Shown: positions 8,977 to 19,021 of the stretch, piece by piece
How the letters are laid out: every line of letters begins with the position of its first letter
Position numbering within the stretch: the first letter of the stretch is position 1
Assembly: GCA_902790625.1 (NCBI GenBank)
Contig: CADASP010000013.1
Coordinates: forward strand, 1 to 64,000
Source: an uncultured Prevotellaceae bacterium
Lineage (GTDB): Bacteria; Bacteroidota; Bacteroidia; Bacteroidales; Bacteroidaceae
Reading direction: 5' to 3'
DNA: 64,000 bases
The notes under the pieces: generated by a model
What the model saw: only the letters and a program-made list of their open reading frames with translations
Told to the model about the DNA's origin: nothing
Database searches by the model: none
Position numbers and translations under genes: made by a program

Positions 8977-9771
8977 TTAGAGCAGGTTCTGGCGCTCTAT
9001 GTCCTTGAAGTAGCGGTAGGTGCCCACCTTCAGTTCTTCGCAAGCGGCGTCGTCGGCCACGATGATGCCGTGCTGGTGCATTTGCAGGGCGCTGATGGTC
9101 CACATGTGGTTCACGCTTCCCTCCACGGCAGCCTGCAGGGCGCGGCACTTGGCGTGTCCGTTCACCAGAATCATCACCTCTTTGGCAGCCATCACGGTGC
9201 CCACGCCCACGGTAAGCGCCGTCTTGGGCACCTTGTTGATGTCGCCCTCGAAGAAGCGGCTGTTGGCGATGATGGTGTCGGTGGTGAGCGTCTTCTGACG
9301 GGTGCGGCTGGTGAGGCTGCTGCCCGGCTCGTTGAAGGCGATGTGACCGTCGGGGCCGATGCCTCCGAGGAAGAGGTCGATGCCGCCGGCCTCCTCAATC
9401 ATCTGCTCATAGTGGGCGCACTCGGCAGCCAGGTCGGGGGCGTTGCCATTGAGTATGTGGATGTTTTCCTTGGGGCAGTCGATGTGGTTAAACAGGTTGG
9501 TGGCCATGAAGCTGTGGTAGCTCTCGGGGTGCTCTTCGGGCAGGCCTACATACTCGTCCATGTTGAAGGTAATCACGTTCTTGAAGCTCACCTTGCCCTC
9601 TTGGCAAGCCTTCACCAGATTGCGGTACATGCCGATGGGGCTGCTGCCGGTGGGCAGACCCAGCACGAAGGGTTTCTCCTTGGTGGGATTGGCGGCGTTG
9701 ATACGTGCGATGACGTGATTTGCTGCCCATTGCGACATCAAATCATAGTTCGGTTCAATGATGACTCTCAT
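8977..9771 (-). CDS. nagB: Glucosamine-6-phosphate deaminase
   Basis: A 264-residue protein of the usual family length. It converts glucosamine-6-phosphate to fructose-6-phosphate plus ammonia in the cytosol, the entry of amino sugars into glycolysis. Diagnostic segments are [27 protein letters not shown] (catalytic Asp), [17 protein letters not shown] (catalytic His region) and [16 protein letters not shown]. It starts 33 bp after the stop of the M6-type protease and could be co-transcribed with it; a weak TAATTTTA lies upstream. No nagA or transporter gene is adjacent. Confidence 0.95.
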   Translation of the reverse strand: MRVIIEPNYDLMSQWAANHVIARINAANPTKEKPFVLGLPTGSSPIGMYRNLVKACQEGKVSFKNVITFNMDEYVGLPEEHPESYHSFMATNLFNHIDCPKENIHILNGNAPDLAAECAHYEQMIEEAGGIDLFLGGIGPDGHIAFNEPGSSLTSRTRQKTLTTDTIIANSRFFEGDINKVPKTALTVGVGTVMAAKEVMILVNGHAKCRALQAAVEGSVNHMWTISALQMHQHGIIVADDAACEELKVGTYRYFKDIERQNLL

Positions 9772-9804
9772 AAATGTGTTGTTGTTTAGTTTTTTGAAGT
9801 AAAA

Positions 9805-11400
9805 TTAAAAAAATCGTTTAATTATGGTTCCATCGCCGCGGCGGGTGATATACATGTTTCCGGGCTTAGGCTGCGCGATGCGCATGCCTCTGAGGTCGAA
9901 ATAAGCCGTAGCAGATTTTGTGCTGGTCTGTAGGTCGGTGATGGCCAGCATGTCTTTTCTGAAGATGAACGACACGGTGCTGTCGTAGGAAATTTGGATG
10001 TCTGTGATGGGCATGCCCAGCATGGTGTCGCCGTTGGCATTGGTGTTGAACATCTTTGCCGCCGGCACCGAGGTGTCGGTGAGTTCATGGTTGTCAACCG
10101 AGTCGTTCACGCAGGGGTAGGGCGTGCCGCTCAGGTAAGGCGAGTGCCCTGCTGTGCGTCCGAGGTGGCGCTCGCTGATGATGTCACCCCATTGGGCATA
10201 GTTCATGTTGTCGGCATGGAAGTAGTCGTAGCGATGATGCTCTGGCTGATTGTTCACCGAGTTGCCAGCCGAGAGCATGTCGTCGACGTGGGCGATGAGC
10301 AGACCCTGTCCGGGGGCACATAAGTCCCAGCCCGTCCACTGGCGGTTCTCGATGACGAGGAACTCTTTTTGGGTGTGGTGCACTACGTAGGCTTTGCCCC
10401 CTTCGCTGACGGGCTTCATTCCTTCCACCACGGTGGGTTCCGTCAGCTCCTCCAGCGGCAGCCACCCCAAGATGTGGCGCTCATAGGCCGAGTAGTTGCA
10501 GGGGCACCAGCCGTTGTTGATGAAGTTGCCACCATCCATCAGGTCCCATTCGTCGACGATGCTGAACTCGGAGGAATTCTTCGACGTGGGGTAGAGGTCG
10601 GGCAGTCCTAATGAGTGGGAGTACTCATGGCAAATGGTGCCAATGCCGCAGAGGCGTACAGCATCGGTGGAGTAGAACCGCTCGGCGCTGGCCGAATAGG
10701 CCGCGACGCTGGTGTTGCCCACTTTGAGCGCTCCAAAAGTGCTGGTGTTGGGCCAGATGAAGCCCATGCCCTTTGTTGCCGCCTCGTTGCCGCCGAATCC
10801 AGCATAGATGCAGATGATCTGTTCTGCCGAGCCGTCGCCATTCCAGTCGTAGGGGGCGAAGTCCACGTCAAGCGAGTCGGCCAGCAGCTGCACGGCCTGA
10901 CGTATGCTGGCACCACCATAATCGCCGTTCTTGTTGCTGTTGACGGGAATCTTCACAGGGCCATAGACATCGAAGACGGGCTTGAACATGCCGCCCGACT
11001 GCGCCTTGAAGTAGTCGGCCACGCAGCCGGGGCCACGGCCCTCGTTGTAGCCCTCCTCGTTGAAGATGCGGTTGTAGCGGTCCCACGGCTCCTCGCTCGC
11101 GAAATCGCGGTCGGCGAAGCTCATCAGCACCACCGCCACGGGATAGACGCGCGTGGAGTCCCACTGCGTCTTTGGCGACGGCAATCGGCGCGGGGCTTTC
11201 GACGGTGAACGCTGGGCGTTGAGCGTTGAACGGTCATACGCCTCTTCGATGGTGGTGTCGTTGCCTAAACAGTCGTAGCGCACAAAGCGCGACTGTGCTA
11301 TAGAAACGATAAGCGATAAGTGATAAGTGACAAGCATCACCGTCACCCGTCGCAGCCATTTCTGACAGTCCGTTGTTCCATTCTTTTTCATGCTTATCAC
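9805..11400 (-). CDS. Exported M6-family metalloprotease
   Basis: A 531-residue protein. The HEYSH motif in ICHEYSHSLGLPDLY is the HExxH zinc site, with a downstream Gly/Asp region (WDLMDGG) as in M6 (immune-inhibitor-A-like) peptidases. SGGMFKPVFDVYGPV and CVADYFKAQSGG also fit that family. The C-terminus (YFDLRGMRIAQP...NMYITRRGDGTII) resembles a sorting tail but lacks GRKVV. The start is uncertain: ATG at 11400 or at 11388. The hydrophobic N-terminal core (VMLVTYHLSLI) is encoded by an intergenic-type GATAAGTGATAAGTGACAAG micro-repeat, and STLNAQRS derives from a GTTGAACG-type repeat. It begins 17 bp after the fumarase stop. Likely a secreted or surface protease. Confidence 0.85.
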   Translation of the reverse strand: MISMKKNGTTDCQKWLRRVTVMLVTYHLSLIVSIAQSRFVRYDCLGNDTTIEEAYDRSTLNAQRSPSKAPRRLPSPKTQWDSTRVYPVAVVLMSFADRDFASEEPWDRYNRIFNEEGYNEGRGPGCVADYFKAQSGGMFKPVFDVYGPVKIPVNSNKNGDYGGASIRQAVQLLADSLDVDFAPYDWNGDGSAEQIICIYAGFGGNEAATKGMGFIWPNTSTFGALKVGNTSVAAYSASAERFYSTDAVRLCGIGTICHEYSHSLGLPDLYPTSKNSSEFSIVDEWDLMDGGNFINNGWCPCNYSAYERHILGWLPLEELTEPTVVEGMKPVSEGGKAYVVHHTQKEFLVIENRQWTGWDLCAPGQGLLIAHVDDMLSAGNSVNNQPEHHRYDYFHADNMNYAQWGDIISERHLGRTAGHSPYLSGTPYPCVNDSVDNHELTDTSVPAAKMFNTNANGDTMLGMPITDIQISYDSTVSFIFRKDMLAITDLQTSTKSATAYFDLRGMRIAQPKPGNMYITRRGDGTIIKRFF

Positions 11401-11417
11401 TTATCGCTTGTCACTTA

Positions 11418-11421
<4 letters not shown>
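11307..11421. repeat. Micro-repeat family a (GTGATAAGTGATAAGTGA), two opposed copies
   Basis: GATAAGCGATAAGTGATAAG (from 11309) and its inverted counterpart around 11393-11421 flank the first ~25 codons of the protease gene. A third copy is at 28702-28723. Confidence 0.7.
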
Positions 11422-13064
<1,643 letters not shown>

Positions 13065-13092
13065 TATGATGATTGTTTTTGATTTTTCGCGA

Positions 13093-13123
13093 CAAAATTA
13101 CATAAAATTAGCGAAAGCACAAA
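13093..13123 (-). promoter_or_regulatory. fumA: Promoter of fumA
   Basis: On the minus strand, TTTG (13120-13123), 19 bases, then TAATTTTG (13093-13100), 28 bases before the ATG. Confidence 0.6.
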
Positions 13124-13232
13124 ACAATCTCGTAAGAAATTAAAGATGAGGCACCAAAAAACATGTGCAAAAACATGCGCAAAAACACACGCATGCCACC
13201 GCAAAATTAGTGCCCAAGACAGACTTCACGAA

Positions 13233-14123
13233 TCAGAGGGCTTCGATTTGCTCCACTGTGAGACCCGTTATTTCTGCTATCTGCTTGGCAGGGAGATGGA
13301 TGGCCTTCAGCTTGCGGGCGGTGTCTGCGTCCTTCTGCTTCAACTTGGCTTTGGCTTCTTCTGCCTCTGCCTTCGCTTCATCAGCCTCTGCCTTGGCTTG
13401 CTCTAATTTGAGTTCATAATCCAACAGCTCCGTCTTGCGTGTGCTGATGGCATCCCAAAACTTGTCGTAGGCTCGCATTTCTTCAGGGGTATAGGCTGCC
13501 ACTTCCACAATCTTCAGGGCTTCGCTCACATCTGGGTTCTCTAACAGTTCGGCCGGAACCTCCAACGTGTTCTCGTTGATTTCGGTGAGGAAACGGAGCC
13601 ACAGCACCTGCATCTTTTTCTCGGAGAATGAATGCGGCTGAAACTTTGGCAGTTCAATGAATACGAGTTGCAGGCCGTCGATTACCTCGTCGGATTTTTC
13701 CTGATGCACCAGCTGGTAGTGGTGATAGTAGCCGTCGGCACCAATGTTCATCGGTGCATTGACGAAATTCAGGGCATAGACGGGCTGTAGCAACTGATAT
13801 GCCTCGCCCACTTCCGACTGTGCCACATAGGCTTTCGAGGCATTGAGCAGGACTCGCTTCTTGAACGATTCCGTCCACGTCATCTGCATCTCGACGATGA
13901 ACTCGCGCTTATGGTTGTCGCGGCAGCAGACATCGACAATGCTGTTCTTCTCGGCCTCAGTGCGGCGGGGAATCTTCTCGGCTGGCCAATACTCAATGCT
14001 CTCCACGCGCTCGTCTTCCTTCAGTGGAAGCAGGGCGTTGAGCAGACTGATGACGAGGTGTGGATGCTCGCCGAATATCTTCTTGAAAGTCAGGTCGGCT
14101 TTCGGATTCAAATACTTTGCCAT
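13233..14123 (-). CDS. Rpn-like PD-(D/E)XK nuclease family protein
   Basis: A 296-residue protein. The N-terminus (YLNPKADLTFKKIFGEHPHL, SLLNALLPL) is typical of the PDDEXK_2/Rpn family, often annotated as transposase-like or recombination-promoting nuclease. Putative catalytic residues are D64 and E78-x-Q80 (IVDVCCRD...EFIVEMQ). After residue ~235 comes a charged coiled-coil of EAKAEADEAK units, then a tail (IAEITGLTVEQIEAL) nearly matching the end of the second such gene (20453-21736). The role in vivo is not settled for these proteins; DNA cleavage that promotes recombination is known for E. coli Rpn proteins. It has its own promoter. Confidence 0.85.
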   Translation of the reverse strand: MAKYLNPKADLTFKKIFGEHPHLVISLLNALLPLKEDERVESIEYWPAEKIPRRTEAEKNSIVDVCCRDNHKREFIVEMQMTWTESFKKRVLLNASKAYVAQSEVGEAYQLLQPVYALNFVNAPMNIGADGYYHHYQLVHQEKSDEVIDGLQLVFIELPKFQPHSFSEKKMQVLWLRFLTEINENTLEVPAELLENPDVSEALKIVEVAAYTPEEMRAYDKFWDAISTRKTELLDYELKLEQAKAEADEAKAEAEEAKAKLKQKDADTARKLKAIHLPAKQIAEITGLTVEQIEAL

Positions 14124-14222
14124 AGTCGTATGCGATTAGAATTTTGGCGCAAGGGCAGAGCAAGCACAATCAGGTTCGCTTGAATTGCTGAGGCACAGCC
14201 CGTTTTCGCACGCTTTCGCGTG

Positions 14223-14254
14223 CAAAGTTAGTGATTATTTTGCAGAACAGCAAA
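14223..14254 (-). promoter_or_regulatory. Promoter of the Rpn-like gene
   Basis: On the minus strand TTTG (14251-14254), 20 bases, TAACTTTG (14223-14230). The ~100-nt leader starts with a 6-bp GC-rich hairpin. Confidence 0.6.
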
Positions 14255-14367
14255 ACTTCGTCGTTTTTTTCCACATCATAATAAATATGTCCACTTCAAA
14301 AAGATTGCATCCACCCAAGAACAACGCGCAGTTTGCCACTCCCCTTGGCTACTATAGCGCGATAAAA

Positions 14368-14457
14368 TCCCATGGCCTGGGACAAAATTTTGGAGCACTC
14401 CATATTTTTATTTGGCGTTGACTTTTTAAAATTTGGAGCGCTCCAAATTTTTGCATG
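14368..14457 (+). repeat. Dispersed double-palindrome element, copy C
   Basis: In order: TCCCATGGCCTGGGA (14368-14382), a degenerate first palindrome (TTTGGAGCACTCCA), TTGGCGTTGACTTTTT (14412-14427), a perfect 24-bp palindrome (14428-14451), then GCATGC. The same order, inverted, is seen at 42511-42602. Confidence 0.85.
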
Positions 14458-14529
14458 CAAGAGGGAGGTTCTCCTTGTGTCACTATTTTTCTCAAAAAAC
14501 AGCAAGTTCCATAAAAAAGCATGCTTTTA

Positions 14530-14561
14530 TTTGTGCGGTTCAAAACTTTTTCATAATTTTG
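14530..14561 (+). promoter_or_regulatory. Promoter without an adjacent gene
   Basis: TTTG (14530-14533), 20 bases, TAATTTTG followed by CA (14554-14561). The next gene starts 374 bases later, so this drives a long leader, a small RNA, or a lost gene. Confidence 0.4.
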
Positions 14562-14935
14562 CAACGGCCAAGTCAGCCATAGGGTAGGCGGGGCCATGAC
14601 ATCGATGGTAAGAATAGGACGTTGACACGACGTTTTCTTTGTAGCCTCAAATTCTCGCAAAATTTGAATCTGTCTATAAAGGAGCGATGAAATGACGTCC
14701 ACGAAGGGCGTATCGAAATCGCTGTTCTGCCTTTTGTTGGGGTGGAACGAGTGTGAGATATGATTTGGGCGTGGGCTGACTTGCATTGCTTATCCTATAG
14801 ACAGAGGCAATGCGAGAAGCCTGAGGCGCGGGATAAGCGAGAGGTACAGATTTCCCACGTCTTTCTGTTTTCCAACCAAAATCAAGTTTAACCGCCGAAT
14901 CTTGGGGATTTCTATAGGCACAAAATGTAATTCCT

Positions 14936-15988
14936 ATGAGAAAGATTTTCTTTTCATTCGTGGCCGCAGGCATTGCCTTGACGGCCAGTGCGCAGCAGAC
15001 CGACAAGCAGATGGCAACGCTGCAAAGTGGCGACAGGACGACGGTGTTCTATGGCGTGGACGCGCTGAAGCAGGCTTACCTTGCGGCACCCGACACGCTG
15101 GGCGTGATAACGTTGTCGGCAGGCGACTTCAGCGCTCCAGCATCCCTCTCGAAATCCGTGGCCATCTACGGCGTGGGATTTGAGCGCGACGAGGCTACAG
15201 GGACTAACCGTACCTGCGTAAAAGGCAATATCGAGCTGAAACCAGTGGATACTGTAAATGAAGATGGCTATACGGTTTACGGTGGGAAGCAGCCCAATGG
15301 TGTTCATTTGGAGGGACTCTATGTTGACGGGGATGTTAGATTAGGTAATAACCATGATGTACCCATCTGTAACCTGACAATTGCGAAGTGTCATGCTGAC
15401 AGATTATATCACCAAGCTAATTCTAAAGACGTTGTAATCCGACAGAGCCATATTGGCAATATTTTTTGCAGTCTTAACGTTGGATACATCGCACAAAACA
15501 TGCTTGTGAGCAATTGCCATTTAGGCTATATCGATGGACTTACATTATCATCTACCATCGTTGTTGACCATAGCATCCTCAGAGATGAAAGTTTAAACAT
15601 GGATCATGAATTTGAAGCCTACACCTACACCAACAGTGTTCTTTATAAGACGCCACAGACAGGCTACATTGCCTACAACTGTGTGTTCGTTGCCAGCGGC
15701 ACCCCACGTCAGGACGAGAACGGCAACTGGTACGGCGTGCAAAATGCCGGCCTGTGGGCTGCCGAGGGCGAGGACGGCACTTACGCCGAGGACAAGGACT
15801 TCGCCCTGAAGTATCCCAACCGCTACATGGGTAACGACGGCACGCAGGTGGGCCTCCACGGAGGCACCTACGCCTGGAACAAGATTCCCGTCCTGCCCCG
15901 CATCACCGAGTGCACCATCGACACCAGCGACGTGCCCAATGGCACGCTGAAGGTGAGCATCAAGGCCGAGGCCCAGACCAAAGAGTAA
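14936..15988 (+). CDS. Exported beta-helix-like protein
   Basis: A 350-residue protein. Residues 1-19 (MRKIFFSFVAAGIALTASA) are a signal peptide. Residues ~55-260 show short repeating beta strands and turns (VHLEGLYVDGDVRLGN, NLTIAKCHADRLY, DVVIRQSHIGNIFC, NMLVSNCHLGYIDG), as in right-handed parallel beta-helices of adhesins and polysaccharide lyases. No catalytic set is recognisable, and there is no GRKVV tail (ends KAEAQTKE). The next gene, another exported protein, begins 21 bp downstream, so they are likely one operon. Base composition drops to AT-rich between about 15230 and 15640 relative to both ends of the gene. Confidence 0.7.
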   Translation: MRKIFFSFVAAGIALTASAQQTDKQMATLQSGDRTTVFYGVDALKQAYLAAPDTLGVITLSAGDFSAPASLSKSVAIYGVGFERDEATGTNRTCVKGNIELKPVDTVNEDGYTVYGGKQPNGVHLEGLYVDGDVRLGNNHDVPICNLTIAKCHADRLYHQANSKDVVIRQSHIGNIFCSLNVGYIAQNMLVSNCHLGYIDGLTLSSTIVVDHSILRDESLNMDHEFEAYTYTNSVLYKTPQTGYIAYNCVFVASGTPRQDENGNWYGVQNAGLWAAEGEDGTYAEDKDFALKYPNRYMGNDGTQVGLHGGTYAWNKIPVLPRITECTIDTSDVPNGTLKVSIKAEAQTKE

Positions 15989-16009
15989 CCCCGAAAAACA
16001 GCAAAAAAG

Positions 16010-17506
16010 ATGAGAACAAACAGAACAAAAATGCTCGTCGCCTTGCTGTTGTGTCTGTCGCAGACTATGTGGGCGCAGGTGCAGCCGGCCACACTGGAAT
16101 ACTGGCTCGACGACCAGTTTGCGTCGCGCCAGAGCCGGGCGGCGGGTGCTGCGCTGCAGCAGACCATCGACGTGAGCCAGCTCAGGCTGGGCATCCACGC
16201 CCTGGGCATGCGCGTCAGCGACACGCGGGGGAGGTGGAGTGCGCCCTTCGTCAGGTTCTTTCTGAAGAGCGACCCCACCGTGGCCGCCAACGGCCTGGCC
16301 ACCTACGAATACTGGATTGACGACAACCGCGGCACCGCCGTCAGCGGCCCCCTGCAGCCCGCCATGACGCTCGACGTCGACGTGGCAGCACTGCGCCCCG
16401 GCATGCACCGCCTGCAGCTGAAGGTCAGCGACAGCCAGGGACGCCAGGGCCAGACCGTGAACCGCTTCTTCCTGGTGCCCGGCGAAGACCTGAGCCGACA
16501 GCAGCTCACCGCCGTCCGCTACTGGATTGACGACTTCGGCAAAGCGCAGCAGGGAGCCTTCGCCGATGGTAGCCTGCTGCTCGACATCGACGTGAGCCAG
16601 CTCTGCAAGGGCGTGCACACGCTGGGCTACCAAGTGGCCGACGAGGGCGGACGCATGAGCGCACCGCGACTGCTCTATTTTGTGGTGCCCGACCTTGAGT
16701 CCGGCTGCGACCAGCTGACGGCCTACGAATATTGGTTCAACCATGGACCGCGCCTACGCGTAGAACTGCCAGCGGCAAGCCAGCAGGAGCTGACCGACGT
16801 GGTGATAGAGGTGAAGGATGTGCTGCCCAACCAGTTGGACGGCTATCGCTTCAACGCAGCCAGCGAAATGGTGAGCGTCGACGACCAGGTGTTCTTCGGA
16901 TTGCAGGCGTTCAACGGGGCGGGCATCGGCTCACAGGCTGTCCTGTCGGAAGAGTTCCCCATGACCGTGCCTGTTGATCCCCATTTCCTGCCTTTGAACG
17001 ACGGAGAGCAACAGACCTTCGACGCTCCCACCCGAGGAAAGATGCAGGGACTGAAGACGACTACAGCCGCTGGCGACTCACTGGTCTATTATCTCTCTGT
17101 TGCCGGGCTGCATGCTGACTTCTACGATGCCAATGGCTCGGTCATCAAGGCAGAGCGCAGCACCCTCGACGAGGGCGGCGAGGTGTTTGTGCTGAAGAGC
17201 ACCACCGCCACCACCTACGCCCTGGTATACGGTGCATCGCGTGCGCTGAAAAAGTTGACGGCAACGGTCAGCGTGGGTGGACTGTCGACTGTGGCCAGTA
17301 TGACAACAGGTATCGACTTCAGAACTGCTCGCCATCGCCTCAGCATTGAGACCGATGCGGATGCAGAATTGACCATTACCAATACAGCTGGCCAAGTGTT
17401 GGTTCGTCAGTCCATCGGCCGTGGAAGCACCTCGTTCACGTTGCCAGCGGGAATCTATCTGGTGGGAGTCGGCAGATCTTCCATTACGAAAGTCCTGGTG
17501 CCATAG
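16010..17506 (+). CDS. Exported protein with ~85-residue YWIDD repeats and type-A sorting domain
   Basis: A 498-residue protein with a signal peptide ending near residue 22 (QTMWA). Three repeats of about 85-90 residues begin LEYWLDD, YEYWIDD and VRYWIDD, each continuing through a D(V/I)(S/A)xL...G(I/M/V)H motif, a VSD or VAD-x-x-GR turn and a RFFL/YFVV strand; a fourth, partial unit begins YEYWFNHG. The last ~85 residues (LTITNTAGQVLVRQSI..., LPAGIYLVGV...TKVLVP) match the Por-type (TIGR04183-like) C-terminal sorting domain of type IX secretion. Likely a modular surface or secreted protein working with the beta-helix protein encoded just upstream. Confidence 0.75.
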   Translation: MRTNRTKMLVALLLCLSQTMWAQVQPATLEYWLDDQFASRQSRAAGAALQQTIDVSQLRLGIHALGMRVSDTRGRWSAPFVRFFLKSDPTVAANGLATYEYWIDDNRGTAVSGPLQPAMTLDVDVAALRPGMHRLQLKVSDSQGRQGQTVNRFFLVPGEDLSRQQLTAVRYWIDDFGKAQQGAFADGSLLLDIDVSQLCKGVHTLGYQVADEGGRMSAPRLLYFVVPDLESGCDQLTAYEYWFNHGPRLRVELPAASQQELTDVVIEVKDVLPNQLDGYRFNAASEMVSVDDQVFFGLQAFNGAGIGSQAVLSEEFPMTVPVDPHFLPLNDGEQQTFDAPTRGKMQGLKTTTAAGDSLVYYLSVAGLHADFYDANGSVIKAERSTLDEGGEVFVLKSTTATTYALVYGASRALKKLTATVSVGGLSTVASMTTGIDFRTARHRLSIETDADAELTITNTAGQVLVRQSIGRGSTSFTLPAGIYLVGVGRSSITKVLVP

Positions 17507-17534
17507 TGAAGTGAGAAATGGTAAATGAGAGGTA

Positions 17535-17584
17535 AGAAGTATGGTTACATCCTGCGTCGTTGCTCGGAGTGTAACCATACTTCT
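17535..17584. terminator. Bidirectional terminator between convergent genes
   Basis: A perfect 15-bp inverted repeat, AGAAGTATGGTTACA (17535-17549) and its complement (17570-17584), with a 20-nt loop, lies between the stops at 17506 (+) and 17591 (-). Confidence 0.65.
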
Positions 17585-17590
17585 CACCCC

Positions 17591-18121
17591 TCACTTAAAC
17601 AGCGAGAAGTTCACGCTGCCGTAGCTGCGATGTTCCACGAAGTTGGGGTGAGCCGAGAAATCGTTGTCGTGGCCATGCTCGAACACGAAGATGCCACCGG
17701 GGGCCAACAGATTCTTTCCTAATACCAGGTCGGGAATCTGAGGAAGTTCTCTCAGCGCGTAGGGCGGGTCGGCAAAGATGAAGTCGAACTGCTGGTGGCA
17801 ACCTTTGATGAATCGGAACACATCGGCCCGCAACGGCAGACAGCTATGTTCGTCGAGTTTCTTCAGACAGTCGCAGATGAAACGATGGTGGTCGCGGTCC
17901 AGCTCCACGCTCACCACCTGGCTGCAGCCTCGCGACAGCAGCTCCAGCGTGATGCTGCCTGTGCCAGCAAAGAGGTCGAGGGCGCGCAGCCCCTCGAAGT
18001 CAAGATAACCCATGAGCACGTTGAAAATATTCTCCTTGGCAAAGTCGGTGGTGGGCCTTGCCTTGAAGGTGCGAGGGATGTCAAAGTGCCTCCCCTTGTA
18101 TTTCCCGGTGATGATTCTCAT
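17591..18121 (-). CDS. rsmD: 16S rRNA (guanine966-N2)-methyltransferase
   Basis: A 176-residue protein. RIITGKYKGRHF and RPTTDFAKENIFNVL open the family signature; LDLFAGTGSITLELLSRG is the SAM-binding motif and FADPPY the catalytic DPPY. RsmD methylates G966 of 16S rRNA in the assembled 30S subunit. It follows the DUF3822 gene on the minus strand, a pairing common in Bacteroidetes, with an insert of micro-repeat family f (18147-18206) between them. Confidence 0.93.
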   Translation of the reverse strand: MRIITGKYKGRHFDIPRTFKARPTTDFAKENIFNVLMGYLDFEGLRALDLFAGTGSITLELLSRGCSQVVSVELDRDHHRFICDCLKKLDEHSCLPLRADVFRFIKGCHQQFDFIFADPPYALRELPQIPDLVLGKNLLAPGGIFVFEHGHDNDFSAHPNFVEHRSYGSVNFSLFK

Positions 18122-18146
18122 CCGTCTTAATTCTGGTTTTCTAATT

Positions 18147-18206
18147 CGTAATGACGTTATTTCGTTAAAACGTTATTCCGTTATTTCGTCAAAACGTTAT
18201 TACATC
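18147..18206. repeat. Micro-repeat family f (CGTTATTTCG units)
   Basis: Repeated TTATTTCGTTAAAACGTTAT-like units fill the gap between the DUF3822 gene and rsmD. The reverse orientation (AACGACATAACGATATTTCG) is found at 28093-28160. Confidence 0.7.
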
Positions 18207-18217
18207 ATTGATAATTC

Positions 18218-19021
18218 TCACCGTCCTTTAGCCAGTAGCGTTTGCAGGTCGAAGGGCATACCCTTGATGGCTGTTACCGGATGCTGGCCAAAGTCGGCGG
18301 CGGGGTTCACCATCATCACCTTCTTCAGGAATCGGCGCAACATGCCGAGCGTCTCCTCCTGTTCGGGAATGTCGCCCATCAGGTGCAGTTCGTCGTCGTC
18401 TTGGCTCATGGCCAACTGGTTCCACACGTAGGTGATGAAGAACACGGCATCCTTCACGTGAGCGGCCTCGTAGCTGTTGCAGAAGCGGAAACGGTGTTGC
18501 TGGAAGGCGAACAGCTCCAGCCTTTTCTCGTGGAAATAGGCAAACAGCTTCTTCCTCATGCCGGTGAAGCTTCGCTGGTGCATATAGCGCCACACGGGTT
18601 GCATCATCGCCAGCAGTCGCACGTCGCGGAAATGGTCGTCAAGCACCAGTCGCAAGTCCTTGTTTATCGAGAACACTGCCACGGTGTTCAGGTCGGGCAG
18701 CACGTTGAAGCACACGGTCTCCTGCTCTCGACTGGGGTAGGCGTGGTGGTGCATGGCCTCCATGGTTTGCTCGCTAAACAGCTCCACGGGCACCATCAGC
18801 ACCTCATTATCTAATAATACGCGCACGCGCGGAGGCACTGTCAGCAGCAGGTCGCTTTGCTTGAAGGCCTCGCGCAGGTTGGCGGCCATGCTGACGCCGC
18901 TCTTCACCACATAGGGTTCGAAGATCAGGGCATCGCCAGCGTCTTGTGCCAGAATCATCAAGCTGTTGCGCCCAATGCGGAGGGTGAGGCGGCGTGAGGG
19001 ATTAGCTATCTCGTTCATCAT
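18218..19021 (-). CDS. DUF3822 family protein
   Basis: A 267-residue protein with the DUF3822 pattern (LTLRIGRNSLMILAQD near the N-terminus, VSMAANLREAFK, ETVCFNVLPDLNTVAVFSI, LFAYFHEKRLELFAFQQ, KDAVFFITYVWNQL). The fold is thought to be ASKHA/actin-like, but no function is established. It overlaps a small membrane ORF by 20 bp at its 5' end and is followed by rsmD, so the three probably form an operon. Confidence 0.85.
   Translation of the reverse strand: MMNEIANPSRRLTLRIGRNSLMILAQDAGDALIFEPYVVKSGVSMAANLREAFKQSDLLLTVPPRVRVLLDNEVLMVPVELFSEQTMEAMHHHAYPSREQETVCFNVLPDLNTVAVFSINKDLRLVLDDHFRDVRLLAMMQPVWRYMHQRSFTGMRKKLFAYFHEKRLELFAFQQHRFRFCNSYEAAHVKDAVFFITYVWNQLAMSQDDDELHLMGDIPEQEETLGMLRRFLKKVMMVNPAADFGQHPVTAIKGMPFDLQTLLAKGR

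Larger units (their letters stand above)
14124..14935. other. 812-bp intergenic region between divergent genes
   Basis: Contains the promoter of the nuclease gene (14223-14254) with a GCACGC-TTTC-GCGTGC hairpin at its start site (14208-14223), the dispersed element copy C (14368-14457) and an orphan forward promoter (14530-14561). Between 14562 and 14935 I see no convincing ORF, tRNA or known RNA. It may be a long leader for the gene at 14936, or decayed sequence. Confidence 0.5.

Noticed and set aside
8511..9008. 165-codon frame between 8.5 and 9.0 kb
   Set aside because: It reads through a dispersed element, the nagB terminator and the nagB 3' end; composition is not protein-like.
10720..10741. 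GAGCGCTCCAAAAGTG in the M6 protease gene, resembling the dispersed element
   Set aside because: Only the half core is shared, there is no spacer motif, and it lies in a normal coding stretch; likely chance.
13233..14123. Rpn-like genes considered as transposases of an insertion sequence
   Set aside because: No terminal inverted repeats or target duplications bracket either gene; each has its own promoter and host-like context.
14124..14935. Search for tRNA or other known RNA genes in the larger gaps
   Set aside because: No cloverleaf with GTTCGA-type arm was seen here or at 6464-7064, 8241-8976, 22596-23345, 59044-59527 or 61004-62046.
15593..16744. Long open frame on the minus strand over the beta-helix and YWIDD genes
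   Set aside because: It is the complement of two well-supported exported proteins, has a His/Val/Ala/Gly-rich composition typical of antisense frames in this GC-rich genome, and shows no domain.
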